Below are positions 7,103 through 12,900 of a stretch of DNA of 12,900 nucleotides, piece after piece. Position 1 is the stretch's first letter; each line of letters begins with the position of its first letter. The stretch comes from an uncultured Brachyspira sp. Its GTDB lineage: Bacteria; Cyanobacteriota; Vampirovibrionia; Gastranaerophilales; Gastranaerophilaceae. The stretch is from positions 1 through 12,900 of the forward strand of contig ONYB01000130.1 of NCBI GenBank assembly GCA_900321895.1, written 5' to 3'. The notes beneath the pieces were generated by a model. It did no database searches and was not told where the DNA came from. It saw only the letters and a program-made list of their open reading frames with translations. Position numbers and translations under genes: made by a program.

Positions 7103-7159
7103 CTTTTATTATAACGTATTTCGTAAAAATTTCAAGTCCAAAATTGGAGGATGTTAACA

Positions 7160-7750
7160 ATGTTAAAAAATAAAGAAGAAATCAAAAAAGTGTTGGAGAA
7201 TGATGGTGTAATCGCTTTTGTGACAGATACCGTCTGGGGTTTAGGCTGTTTGCCGTCGAGTGAAAAAGGAGTCAAAAAGATTTACGAAATCAAAAAACGG
7301 GAGGCTCAAAAACCGTTGATTTTGATGTCGAACGAAACATATAATCTTTTGAATTATGTAAAAATAATTCCAAAAATCGGGCAAAAACTGATTAAAAAAT
7401 ATTTTCCGGGGGCATTGACCCTTGTTGTCAAAAAAAATCCCGAAATGACGCCTGATTATATTACATCAAATATGGATACTGTTGGAATTCGTGTTCCTGA
7501 TAATGAAATTTTTAAAGAAATTTGTGAAATTGCACCAAATCACGTGCTTGCAACGACCAGTGCAAACCTTTCGCACCAACCGTCTGCCAAAAGCTTTGAG
7601 CAAGCTAAAGAAAATATGGAAGAACTTGCGGATTTGGTAATTGATGATTGCGGATGTTTTTGCAAAGGTTTGGAGTCAACTGTTGTCGGAGTTTTTGATG
7701 ATGATGTTAAAGTTTTCCGCCAAGGTGCAATAAAAATTGAATTGGATTAA
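7160..7750 (+). CDS. tsaC: YrdC/Sua5-family L-threonylcarbamoyladenylate synthase
   Basis: The product has 196 residues: a YrdC domain only, without the extra Sua5 C-terminal domain. It makes threonylcarbamoyl-AMP from threonine, bicarbonate and ATP, the first step of t6A37 formation in tRNAs that read ANN codons. Family motifs are present: TDTVWGLGC at 22-30 (usually Tyr where Trp26 is), 'IYEIKKREAQKPL', 'FPGALTLVV', 'VGIRVPD', 'TTSANLSHQPS' and the terminal 'LESTVVGV...FRQGAI'. I start it at ATG 7160 and not at ATG 7151, because GGAGG (7146-7150) directly abuts 7151 but is nine bases from 7160, and MLKNKEEIKKVL is a normal N-terminus. It comes after the structured mini-ORF region. Its stop overlaps that of ybaK on the other strand. 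Confidence 0.92.
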   Translation: MLKNKEEIKKVLENDGVIAFVTDTVWGLGCLPSSEKGVKKIYEIKKREAQKPLILMSNETYNLLNYVKIIPKIGQKLIKKYFPGALTLVVKKNPEMTPDYITSNMDTVGIRVPDNEIFKEICEIAPNHVLATTSANLSHQPSAKSFEQAKENMEELADLVIDDCGCFCKGLESTVVGVFDDDVKVFRQGAIKIELD

Positions 7751-8226
7751 GAATTTTCTGTGGTGATATCGGCAAGTTGAAATTTTACGACTTTTGCCAA
7801 TTCCTCAAGCGAGGTTTCGACTTGATAGCCGATTTTGCCTGCACTGAAAATTATTGTCGGGAAATCTTTTGCTGAAGAATTTATTGTTGTTTTGAAAAAT
7901 TTTTTCATTCCAATCGGAGAACAACCGCCGTGGATGTAGCCCGTAAACGGTAAAAGTTCTTTAGATTTAAGCATTTCGACGTGTTTTTCGCCAACCGCAT
8001 GGGCAGCTTTTTTTAAATCCAATTCTTTTTCAACAGGAAGCATAAAAACATAATGGTTTCCCGATTTGCCTGTTGTAACCAAAGTCTTGAAAACTTGTTC
8101 GGGATTTTGTCCCAAAACGGTTGCAACCTCCATTCCGCTCACTGCATCTGTATCTGCGTATGTGTAATGTTTGTAATTTATTTTGTGTTTATCTAATGCT
8201 CGCATTACATTTGTTTTTATTTCCAT
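7747..8226 (-). CDS. ybaK: Cys-tRNA(Pro)/Cys-tRNA(Cys) deacylase YbaK/EbsC
   Basis: The product has 159 residues, normal for the free-standing YbaK family. It removes cysteine mistakenly attached to tRNA-Pro by prolyl-tRNA synthetase. The catalytic Lys is present (Lys47 in QVFKTLV, equivalent to Lys46 of the H. influenzae protein). So are the family blocks 'KELDLKKAAHAVGEK', 'TGYIHGGCSPIGMKK' and 'SAGKIGYQVE'. An AAAGG ribosome binding site on the minus strand (8234-8238) lies seven bases before the ATG. The upstream exported-protein gene ends 12 bases before the start, so both are probably co-transcribed. Its stop codon and that of the convergent tsaC share the four bases TTAA (7747-7750), so there is no room for a terminator between them. 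Confidence 0.95.
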   Translation of the reverse strand: MEIKTNVMRALDKHKINYKHYTYADTDAVSGMEVATVLGQNPEQVFKTLVTTGKSGNHYVFMLPVEKELDLKKAAHAVGEKHVEMLKSKELLPFTGYIHGGCSPIGMKKFFKTTINSSAKDFPTIIFSAGKIGYQVETSLEELAKVVKFQLADITTENS

Positions 8227-8238
8227 AATCTTACCTTT

Positions 8239-8910
8239 TTAAAATCTGAATTTTGTTGAAAATTTTAACTGAGAACGAACTGGAGCAGAGTCTGTTTCGG
8301 AATATATTTGACCTGCACCAATGTCAAAATTCATCCTGTCGTCTTTAAACGGGTTTACACTGAATAAAAGTTCATTTTTTCTGTTTTTATCAAGAAAGTT
8401 CGTTGAATATATGTTCTGCAAAGTTACATGGCTGTTAAGTTTGTATTCCGGCGAAAAAGAAAATGTTCCTTTCCCTCTATCACTCCATGATGCAAACGAA
8501 TTATTCTTATATGCTGTGCTGACAGAAAATTTATTTTTGCTGTATTTTGTAAACATTGTACTTGTTTGTGAGTAGTTGTCGGGATTAAATGTGCTGTCGT
8601 ACTTCGTTCCGAAAGAAAAATTCCCGTATTTTTTTTCGTGTGTGTATGAGGCGGTTTGTTTTTTGTACGGGTCACGAATGCTGTTTTCGTATAAGCTTTG
8701 TGAGGTTACATTGTAATTGTGTTTTTGAGATTTTTTTAAATCTATTTTTTCTGTATTAAATTTTTGCGGTTTAGAAATGTTTAAGTTTAGTTCATCTTTT
8801 GGGTTGCTTAAATTTAAATAAACCGCATTATCTTCTGCATCCTCGTTATTTGCAAATATCGGAGTTGTTGTGAGTATTATGCATATAAATATGTAAAATA
8901 ACTTTTTCAT
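8239..8910 (-). CDS. Exported beta-rich protein, probable outer-membrane type, unknown function
   Basis: The product has 223 residues. It starts with a signal peptide (MKKLFYIFICIILTTTPIFA, likely cut before NNEDAED). A polar linker of about 50 residues follows, then repeated short amphipathic strands rich in Ser, Tyr, Phe and Lys (for example NFSFGTKYD, FSVSTAYKN, LKFSTKF). The chain ends in FRF, and a C-terminal Phe after alternating residues is the usual outer-membrane beta-barrel signal. I see no named family. The frame stays open upstream to 9279, but that extension is antisense to another gene and would bury the signal peptide, so I start at 8910. A good promoter (TTGAAA, 17 bases, TAAAAT) lies just upstream. 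It forms an operon with ybaK, though their roles are not obviously linked. Confidence 0.75.
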   Translation of the reverse strand: MKKLFYIFICIILTTTPIFANNEDAEDNAVYLNLSNPKDELNLNISKPQKFNTEKIDLKKSQKHNYNVTSQSLYENSIRDPYKKQTASYTHEKKYGNFSFGTKYDSTFNPDNYSQTSTMFTKYSKNKFSVSTAYKNNSFASWSDRGKGTFSFSPEYKLNSHVTLQNIYSTNFLDKNRKNELLFSVNPFKDDRMNFDIGAGQIYSETDSAPVRSQLKFSTKFRF

Positions 8911-8926
8911 AATTCTTTCAAATAAT

Positions 8927-8955
8927 ATTTTAGTCTTTCTAAAAATATTTTTCAA
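8927..8955 (-). promoter_or_regulatory. Sigma-70-type promoter for the exported-protein/ybaK operon
   Basis: On the minus strand, -35 TTGAAA (8950-8955) and -10 TAAAAT (8927-8932) are separated by exactly 17 bases. The predicted leader is about 10 bases and contains GAAAGA as a weak ribosome binding site before the ATG at 8910. The 127-base gap to the divergent gene at 9038 holds this promoter; no convincing -35/-10 pair was found for the plus-strand gene. Confidence 0.6.
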
Positions 8956-9037
8956 CGGATTTTTTAATATTTCTTTATATTTATTAAAGATTTTTGCTAC
9001 AAATGCCGTAATAATATATGTAAGAAGGATTTTAATA

Positions 9038-9535
9038 ATGGTACATGAATTTTCAACAGATTTTTTAGTAACTGAATTAATGGCGAAAAAATTCTCTAGA
9101 GAACTTTTAATTAATGAAGCTGTTACATCCGGAGAAAGTGTATTTATGTTGGCAGCTGGTTCTGATATGTCGGAAACTTCCAAAAACTTGGAAACTGCAA
9201 ATGCAGCTTCCGGCAAAAAATCTCGTAGTGGATTGACACCTAGGGCAGCCGAATTAAAAAATAAATTAAAAGATAACATGCCGGAACTTTCGGATAATTT
9301 TTTAAATGCAGTTGTAGAGTTGGCAAATAAGGTTCACTGTTCGCCGGAAAACCTTCTTGCACTTATGTATCAAGAGTCAGGGGGCTGGAATCCTGCCAGT
9401 GCAAATAAAGACAAAAAAGGCAAAGTTCAATATGGCGGCTTAATCCAAATGAATTCAGATTCTTTGCGAATGGTGTCTGAAAAGTATTCAAAAGAACTCG
9501 GTTTGAAAAAAATATTACGATGTCTGATTATTTAA
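9038..9535 (+). CDS. Lysozyme/lytic-transglycosylase-like protein, N-terminal part of a frameshifted gene
   Basis: This ORF has 165 codons. The first 65 or so residues are low in structure, without a signal peptide. From about residue 68 (LTPRAAELKNKL) comes a helical muramidase-like fold: 'NFLNAVVELANKVHCSPENLLALMYQESGGWNPAS', with Glu113 in YQES as the likely catalytic acid, then 'GGLIQMNSDSLRMV'. This resembles SLT/goose-type lysozyme domains that cut peptidoglycan glycan strands, but I cannot name the subfamily. AAGGA (9025-9029) precedes the ATG by eight bases. The domain breaks off at an A7 run (9506-9512): in this frame the last eight codons (ILRCLII-stop) look random, while the -1 frame continues the domain to 9777. 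It is therefore a frameshifted gene, a recoded gene or a sequencing error. Confidence 0.7.
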   Translation: MVHEFSTDFLVTELMAKKFSRELLINEAVTSGESVFMLAAGSDMSETSKNLETANAASGKKSRSGLTPRAAELKNKLKDNMPELSDNFLNAVVELANKVHCSPENLLALMYQESGGWNPASANKDKKGKVQYGGLIQMNSDSLRMVSEKYSKELGLKKILRCLII

Positions 9536-9777
9536 AACTTTCACGAGAAAAACAACTTAAGTATGCAGAAGGATATATGCGTATGATGAAAGACAGTTGC
9601 AATCTCTCAAATAAAAAACATTTGACAGGTGGCGAAGCTTGGGGAATGATTAAATCTCCACATCAAACCAAAAAACGTAATCAAGAATTTTTGAGAAAAC
9701 TTGACAGAAAGCTTGACTATGTAAAAAAACAAATCTTTAAACCGAAACCGCAGCAACGAAACCTCGGCAAAGGTTAG
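9520..9777 (+). pseudogene. C-terminal part of the frameshifted lysozyme/transglycosylase-like gene
   Basis: This is the -1 frame continuation. Reading from the A7 run gives KNITMSDYLKLSREKQLKYAEGYM, the helix pair that normally follows the 'GLIQMN' segment in this fold. The rest is 'LTGGEAWGMIKSPHQTKKRNQEF' and a basic tail (LDRKLDYVKKQIFKPKPQQRN). ATG 9520 has no ribosome binding site, and it falls in the middle of the expected ITMSDYLKLS helix start, so it is unlikely to be an independent start. If joined to the upstream part, the protein would be about 246 residues. A bidirectional hairpin follows 11 bases after the stop. Confidence 0.6.
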
Positions 9778-9788
9778 GTAAAAAGTAA

Positions 9789-9821
9789 AAGGCGGAAAAT
9801 TCCGAAGGAATTTTCCGCCTT
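9789..9821. terminator. Bidirectional intrinsic terminator between the muralytic gene and alaS
   Basis: The arms at 9789-9803 and 9807-9821 form a perfect 15-bp stem (core GGCGGAAAATTCC) with a GAA triloop. Read on the minus strand, the stem is followed by TTTTACTTTTT, a good T tract, so it is mainly the alaS terminator. On the plus strand it also lies just after the 9777 stop, without a strong T tract. Confidence 0.85.
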
Positions 9822-9842
9822 ACGATTATATTTATGGAAAAA

Positions 9843-12443
9843 TTATTTTTTCAATTCTTCTTCTACTTGTGCCAAAATCTCATCAAGTTTAGAAAAATCT
9901 TTAATTCCGCCCTGTGCAAAGTTTGGACGTCCGCCTCCGTTTGCACCGGTTGCTTTTGCGATTTCTCCAACGATTTTGCCGGCATTAACACCTTTTTTTA
10001 CAAAACTATCAGAAACTTTGACTGCGACAGTTCGTTTTGAAGCTAAAATAATTATACTTTCGCCCAATTTTTGTGCCGCGAATTCAATACCTGCTTTAAT
10101 TGCGTTACCGTCAATGTTTTCAACTTTTGTAATGAATAATTTTCCGCCTTCAATATCTTGAGCTTTTGACAAGAATGACGCGAATTTTGCTCTGGTGTTT
10201 TCTTCTTTTACTGCAACAAGTTCTTTTTGAAGTTCTTTGTTTTCTTCTTGAAGTTTTTCTACACGTTCAACGATCTCATCATAGTGAGTTTTGAACATAA
10301 TAGAAAGTTTGTCAATTTCTTTAACTTTTGCGTTCATAAAGTCAAATGCGGCTTTTGAAACGGCAAGTTCAATACGTCTTGTGCCGGCAGCGATTGCACA
10401 TTCTGATACAATTTTTACCAAACGCAAGTCACGAGTGTTTCTGGCATGAGTTCCTGCACAAAATTCTTTTGAAATACAAGTTTCGTTGCCGATTGAAACA
10501 ACTCTTACGACGTCACCGTATTTTTCGCCAAATAATGCGGTTGCACCCGTTAATTTTGCCTGTTCAATATCCATTACATCGGTATGAACTGCTAAACCTT
10601 TTGCAACCCAGTTGTTTAGAATGTTTTCAACCTTGAAAATTTCATCAGGAGTTAATGCTCGAGAGAAAGTGAAGTCAAAACGCATTCTGTCAGGCTCAAC
10701 CTGAGAACCTGCTTGATGAACCTCATCACCCAATACTTTAATTAGAGCAGCTTGCAACAAGTGAGCTGATGTGTGGTGAAGTCGGATTTCTTCACGGCGA
10801 GGAACATCAATTTGAGCTTTAACCGTTTCTCCGATTGTAATTTCGCCATTTACAACTTCAGAACGGTGTACGTACAAATTGTTAACTTTGAATGTGGTCA
10901 AAACTTCGGCTTTAAGATTTTCGTTTTCCAAATAACCGGAATCACCTGTCTGACCGCCGCATTCCGCATAGAAAGGAGTTTTGTCAAGAACGATGTCAAC
11001 ATAACCTTCACCTTCGATTGTCGCAAGAATTTTTGCGTCGCATTCGTTTTGTTCGTATCCGACAAATTCTGTTGAGCCGACTTCATCTTCAAGTTTTGCG
11101 TATTTCATATCGCCAGTTACACTGATTTTTGCGGTTGCGGCTTTTGCACGATCTTTTTGTTCTTGCATTGCTTTTTTGAAGCCGTCCTCATCAACCTTCA
11201 AATTCTGTTCTTCCGCAATTTCTTTGGTAAGTTCAAACGGAAATCCGTATGTGTCGTAGAGTTTGAAAGCACTTTCGCCGTCGATATCTTTTTTACCTTC
11301 GATAAATTCATCAAGCATTTTGTATCCACGATCAAGAGTTTTTGCAAATCGTTCCTCTTCTTTTTTGATTGTGTCAACGATTTTTTGTTTGTTCTTAACC
11401 AAGTCAGGATAAGCCTCTCCGTAGTTTTCGACAACTACATCGACCAATTTGTATAAGAACGGCAAATCCATGCCGAGGATTTTGCCGTGACGTAATGCAC
11501 GACGCAAAATCATTCTTAAAACGTAACTTCTGCCTTCGTTCCCCGGAATTACACCGTCAGAAATCAAGAAAGAAACACATCTTGCGTGGTCAGTGATAAT
11601 TCTTAAAGAAACATCGGTTTTTTCTGATTTTTTGTAAGGAACACCGCTCATTTCGCAAACTTTATCCATAATCGGTTTGAGCAAATCTGTTTCAAAAGTT
11701 GACGCAACACCTTGGCAAACCATTGCAATACGTTCCAAGCCCATGCCTGTATCGACATTTTTCTTGCCGAGCGGGGATTGATTGCCTTCTTCGTCCTGAT
11801 AAAGTTCCGTGAATACTAAGTTCCAAATTTCAACCCACCTGTCGCATTCGCAAGTGTCGATACCGCAACCACGAGGATCGTCACACTTGTATTGCTCGCC
11901 TAAATCGTAATGGATTTCAGAACAAGGACCGCAAGAACCTGAAGCTCCCGGAGGTCCCCAGAAGTTGTCTTTTTTGCCTTTTCTTTTAATTCTTTCGGCA
12001 GGAACACCTACGCTTCTCCAAATGTCAAATGCTTCTTCGTCTGTTTCAAAGATAGTAATCCAAAGTCTGTCTTTGTCGAGTTTTAGAACTTCTGTAACGA
12101 ATTCCCAAGCCCACGGAATGATTTCTTTTTTGTAATAGTCACCGAAAGAGAAATTTCCGAGCATTTCAAAAAAGGTGTGGTGACGTGGGGTTCTTCCTAC
12201 ATTTTCAATATCAGAATCTTTACCGCCTGCTCTGGCACATTTTTGGCAAGAAGTAGCACGAGCAGGTTCGTACGGGCATTTTTGAATTCCCAAAAATATC
12301 GGTAAAAACTGCAACATGCCGGCAGTTGTCAAAAGTACCGTCGGGTTGTCAGGCACAAGACTTGAGCTTTCGACAACGGTGTGTGCGTGTTTATTTTTAA
12401 AATAATCTAAATATAATTTTCTAATTTCGTTTCCGGTTAGCAT
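9843..12443 (-). CDS. alaS: Alanyl-tRNA synthetase
   Basis: The product has 866 residues, full length for this class II enzyme, which charges tRNA-Ala and clears Ser/Gly mischarging. In order: the catalytic domain with 'DNPTVLLTTAGMLQFLPIFLG' and 'RTPRHHTFFEMLGNFSFGDYYK'; the tRNA-recognition domain with 'RSYVLRMILRRALRHG'; the editing domain with zinc motifs HHTSAH (about 556-561) and CAGTH (about 662-666); a coiled coil (about 725-750); and the C-Ala domain ending 'GANGGGRPNFAQGG'. A cysteine-rich insert (KCDDPRGCGIDTCEC, about residues 183-200) sits in the catalytic domain after 'CGPCSEIHYD'. The N-terminus resembles cyanobacterial AlaRS. GAGGA lies about eight bases before the ATG. It has its own promoter and terminator. 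Confidence 0.98.
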   Translation of the reverse strand: MLTGNEIRKLYLDYFKNKHAHTVVESSSLVPDNPTVLLTTAGMLQFLPIFLGIQKCPYEPARATSCQKCARAGGKDSDIENVGRTPRHHTFFEMLGNFSFGDYYKKEIIPWAWEFVTEVLKLDKDRLWITIFETDEEAFDIWRSVGVPAERIKRKGKKDNFWGPPGASGSCGPCSEIHYDLGEQYKCDDPRGCGIDTCECDRWVEIWNLVFTELYQDEEGNQSPLGKKNVDTGMGLERIAMVCQGVASTFETDLLKPIMDKVCEMSGVPYKKSEKTDVSLRIITDHARCVSFLISDGVIPGNEGRSYVLRMILRRALRHGKILGMDLPFLYKLVDVVVENYGEAYPDLVKNKQKIVDTIKKEEERFAKTLDRGYKMLDEFIEGKKDIDGESAFKLYDTYGFPFELTKEIAEEQNLKVDEDGFKKAMQEQKDRAKAATAKISVTGDMKYAKLEDEVGSTEFVGYEQNECDAKILATIEGEGYVDIVLDKTPFYAECGGQTGDSGYLENENLKAEVLTTFKVNNLYVHRSEVVNGEITIGETVKAQIDVPRREEIRLHHTSAHLLQAALIKVLGDEVHQAGSQVEPDRMRFDFTFSRALTPDEIFKVENILNNWVAKGLAVHTDVMDIEQAKLTGATALFGEKYGDVVRVVSIGNETCISKEFCAGTHARNTRDLRLVKIVSECAIAAGTRRIELAVSKAAFDFMNAKVKEIDKLSIMFKTHYDEIVERVEKLQEENKELQKELVAVKEENTRAKFASFLSKAQDIEGGKLFITKVENIDGNAIKAGIEFAAQKLGESIIILASKRTVAVKVSDSFVKKGVNAGKIVGEIAKATGANGGGRPNFAQGGIKDFSKLDEILAQVEEELKK

Positions 12444-12479
12444 AATCTAATTCCTCATTTGTTTAACATATCTGCCAAA

Positions 12480-12508
12480 ATAATACCTTAAACAAAGATG
12501 TTATGCAA
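12480..12508 (-). promoter_or_regulatory. Sigma-70-type promoter of alaS
   Basis: On the minus strand, -35 TTGCAT (12503-12508) and -10 TATTAT (12480-12485) are spaced 17 bases apart, which predicts a leader of about 30 bases. No T-box or other attenuator structure is visible in that short leader. The rest of the 272-base gap between alaS and the tRNA gene holds only the tRNA promoter and leader; nothing else was seen in 12509-12620. Confidence 0.6.
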
Positions 12509-12620
12509 AAAGGATTTTTGTATTTTGGATGGCGTAAGGGAATTTTGAAAAGTTACTTATGAATGATTGAGGTGAAAAGTATTGTTATGAGTGGGTTTAG
12601 AAGTTTTTGAAAATAAAGAC

Positions 12621-12648
12621 TTGCACGAAAAAATGTTTATGCTAATAT
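12621..12648 (+). promoter_or_regulatory. Promoter of the tRNA-Arg gene
   Basis: -35 TTGCAC (12621-12626), a 16-base spacer and -10 TAATAT (12643-12648) with an upstream TG (extended -10). The predicted start is near 12655, about 60 bases before the mature tRNA. Confidence 0.6.
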
Positions 12649-12654
12649 AGATTA

Positions 12655-12709
12655 CGGAGGGAATATACGGATACCCCACAGAAACCAATAAGTCTGTTTA
12701 GACCCTCTG
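12655..12709 (+). other. Structured 5' leader of the tRNA-Arg transcript
   Basis: 12655-12661 pairs with 12703-12709 (7 bp, one G-U; core GAGGG/CCCTC), and inside it ACAGA 12678-12682 pairs with TCTGT 12693-12697. The stem would begin at the predicted transcription start and close six bases before the tRNA. It could simply be a processed leader cut off by RNase P. Confidence 0.35.
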
Positions 12710-12715
12710 GATCCT

Positions 12716-12789
<74 letters not shown>

Positions 12790-12832
12790 AATAATACAGG
12801 ATAGGAATTAATTCTTATCCTGTATTATTTTT
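12790..12832 (+). terminator. Intrinsic terminator of the tRNA-Arg gene
   Basis: The arms at 12790-12807 and 12812-12829 pair over 18 bp (one G-U), including a perfect 14-bp outer part, with a 4-base loop and a TTTTT tail at 12828-12832. The stem starts at the base after the tRNA discriminator, so there is almost no 3' trailer before the hairpin. Confidence 0.85.
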
Positions 12833-12900
12833 GCGATAGCGAAGAGAACGCAATTATGCGTTCGGCGGTAGGCGAGCAGAGGGCGAAGGCTTGAATGCGA
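12833..12900. other. GC-richer tail with a short palindrome, cut by window edge
   Basis: The last 68 bases are clearly richer in G and C than the rest of the window. They carry a perfect 7-bp palindrome (GAACGCA, 4-base loop, TGCGTTC; 12846-12863) and several GCGA/GCGAA-like units. No start codon with a ribosome binding site is seen. It could be an extragenic repeat or the edge of an element inserted beside the tRNA; too little is visible to decide. Confidence 0.3.

Noticed and set aside
7151..7159. ATG 7151 as the tsaC start
   Set aside because: GGAGG directly abuts this codon, leaving no spacing; ATG 7160 is nine bases away and fits.
6974..7160. Leader sensing t6A deficiency through ANN codons before tsaC
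   Set aside because: About 10 of 25 codons begin with A, which is not clearly above what an AT-rich genome gives; there is no independent support.
8911..9279. Upstream extension of the exported-protein reading frame, giving a 346-residue protein
   Set aside because: It is antisense to the muralytic gene, would place the signal peptide in the middle of the protein, and ignores the TTGAAA/TAAAAT promoter located just before the 8910 start.
9520..9777. A separate small gene starting at ATG 9520
   Set aside because: No ribosome binding site. The codons before the ATG (KNIT) already fit the domain, and the product continues the upstream fold in the -1 frame.

Overview
The window is AT-rich and gene-dense. 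It looks like part of the chromosome of a Gram-negative-type, non-model bacterium. Three things suggest a gut-type member of the non-photosynthetic cyanobacterial sister lineage (Vampirovibrionia/Gastranaerophilales): the cyanobacteria-like N-terminus of the alanyl-tRNA synthetase, a SpoIID/LytB hydrolase next to MurJ with no other sporulation gene, and an exported beta-rich protein ending in Phe like an outer-membrane barrel. This placement is inference; no rRNA gene is present. The only tRNA is Arg(UCU). No CRISPR array, insertion sequence or prophage module is visible.

Layout, left to right. A membrane/coiled-coil protein cut by the left edge overlaps by ATGA a secreted SIMPL-domain protein (2-1209). 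A long hairpin separates it from the convergent gene pgeF (1278-2012, minus). A short divergent promoter region leads to cysS (2107-3480), then a terminator hairpin, then a SpoIID/LytB-domain gene (3565-4995). That gene is interrupted by an in-frame TAA; its reading frame continues to 5301 and overlaps murJ (5279-6880). Between murJ and the YrdC-family gene tsaC (7160-7750) lies a 280-base region packed with hairpins around a 25-codon hydrophobic mini-ORF. tsaC converges, with overlapping stop codons, on ybaK (7747-8226, minus), which lies directly downstream of an exported beta-rich protein (8239-8910, minus). Divergent from that is a lysozyme/transglycosylase-like gene split by a -1 frameshift at an A7 run (9038-9777). 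A bidirectional hairpin separates it from alaS (9843-12443, minus). Divergent from alaS is a tRNA-Arg(UCU) gene with its own promoter and terminator (12716-12832), and the window ends in a short, distinctly GC-richer stretch.

The genes fall into two themes. One is translation: CysS, AlaS, the t6A enzyme TsaC, the editing factor YbaK and tRNA-Arg. CysS charges tRNA-Cys, and YbaK removes cysteine wrongly placed on tRNA-Pro. The other is the cell envelope and peptidoglycan: PgeF-type enzyme, SpoIID/LytB hydrolase, lipid II flippase MurJ, a possible outer-membrane protein and a muralytic-like protein.

The points most worth checking are the structured mini-ORF cassette (6918-7110), the in-frame stop in the SpoIID/LytB gene, the frameshifted muralytic gene, and two genes whose -10 boxes sit exactly six bases before the ATG with no ribosome binding site, as expected for leaderless mRNAs.
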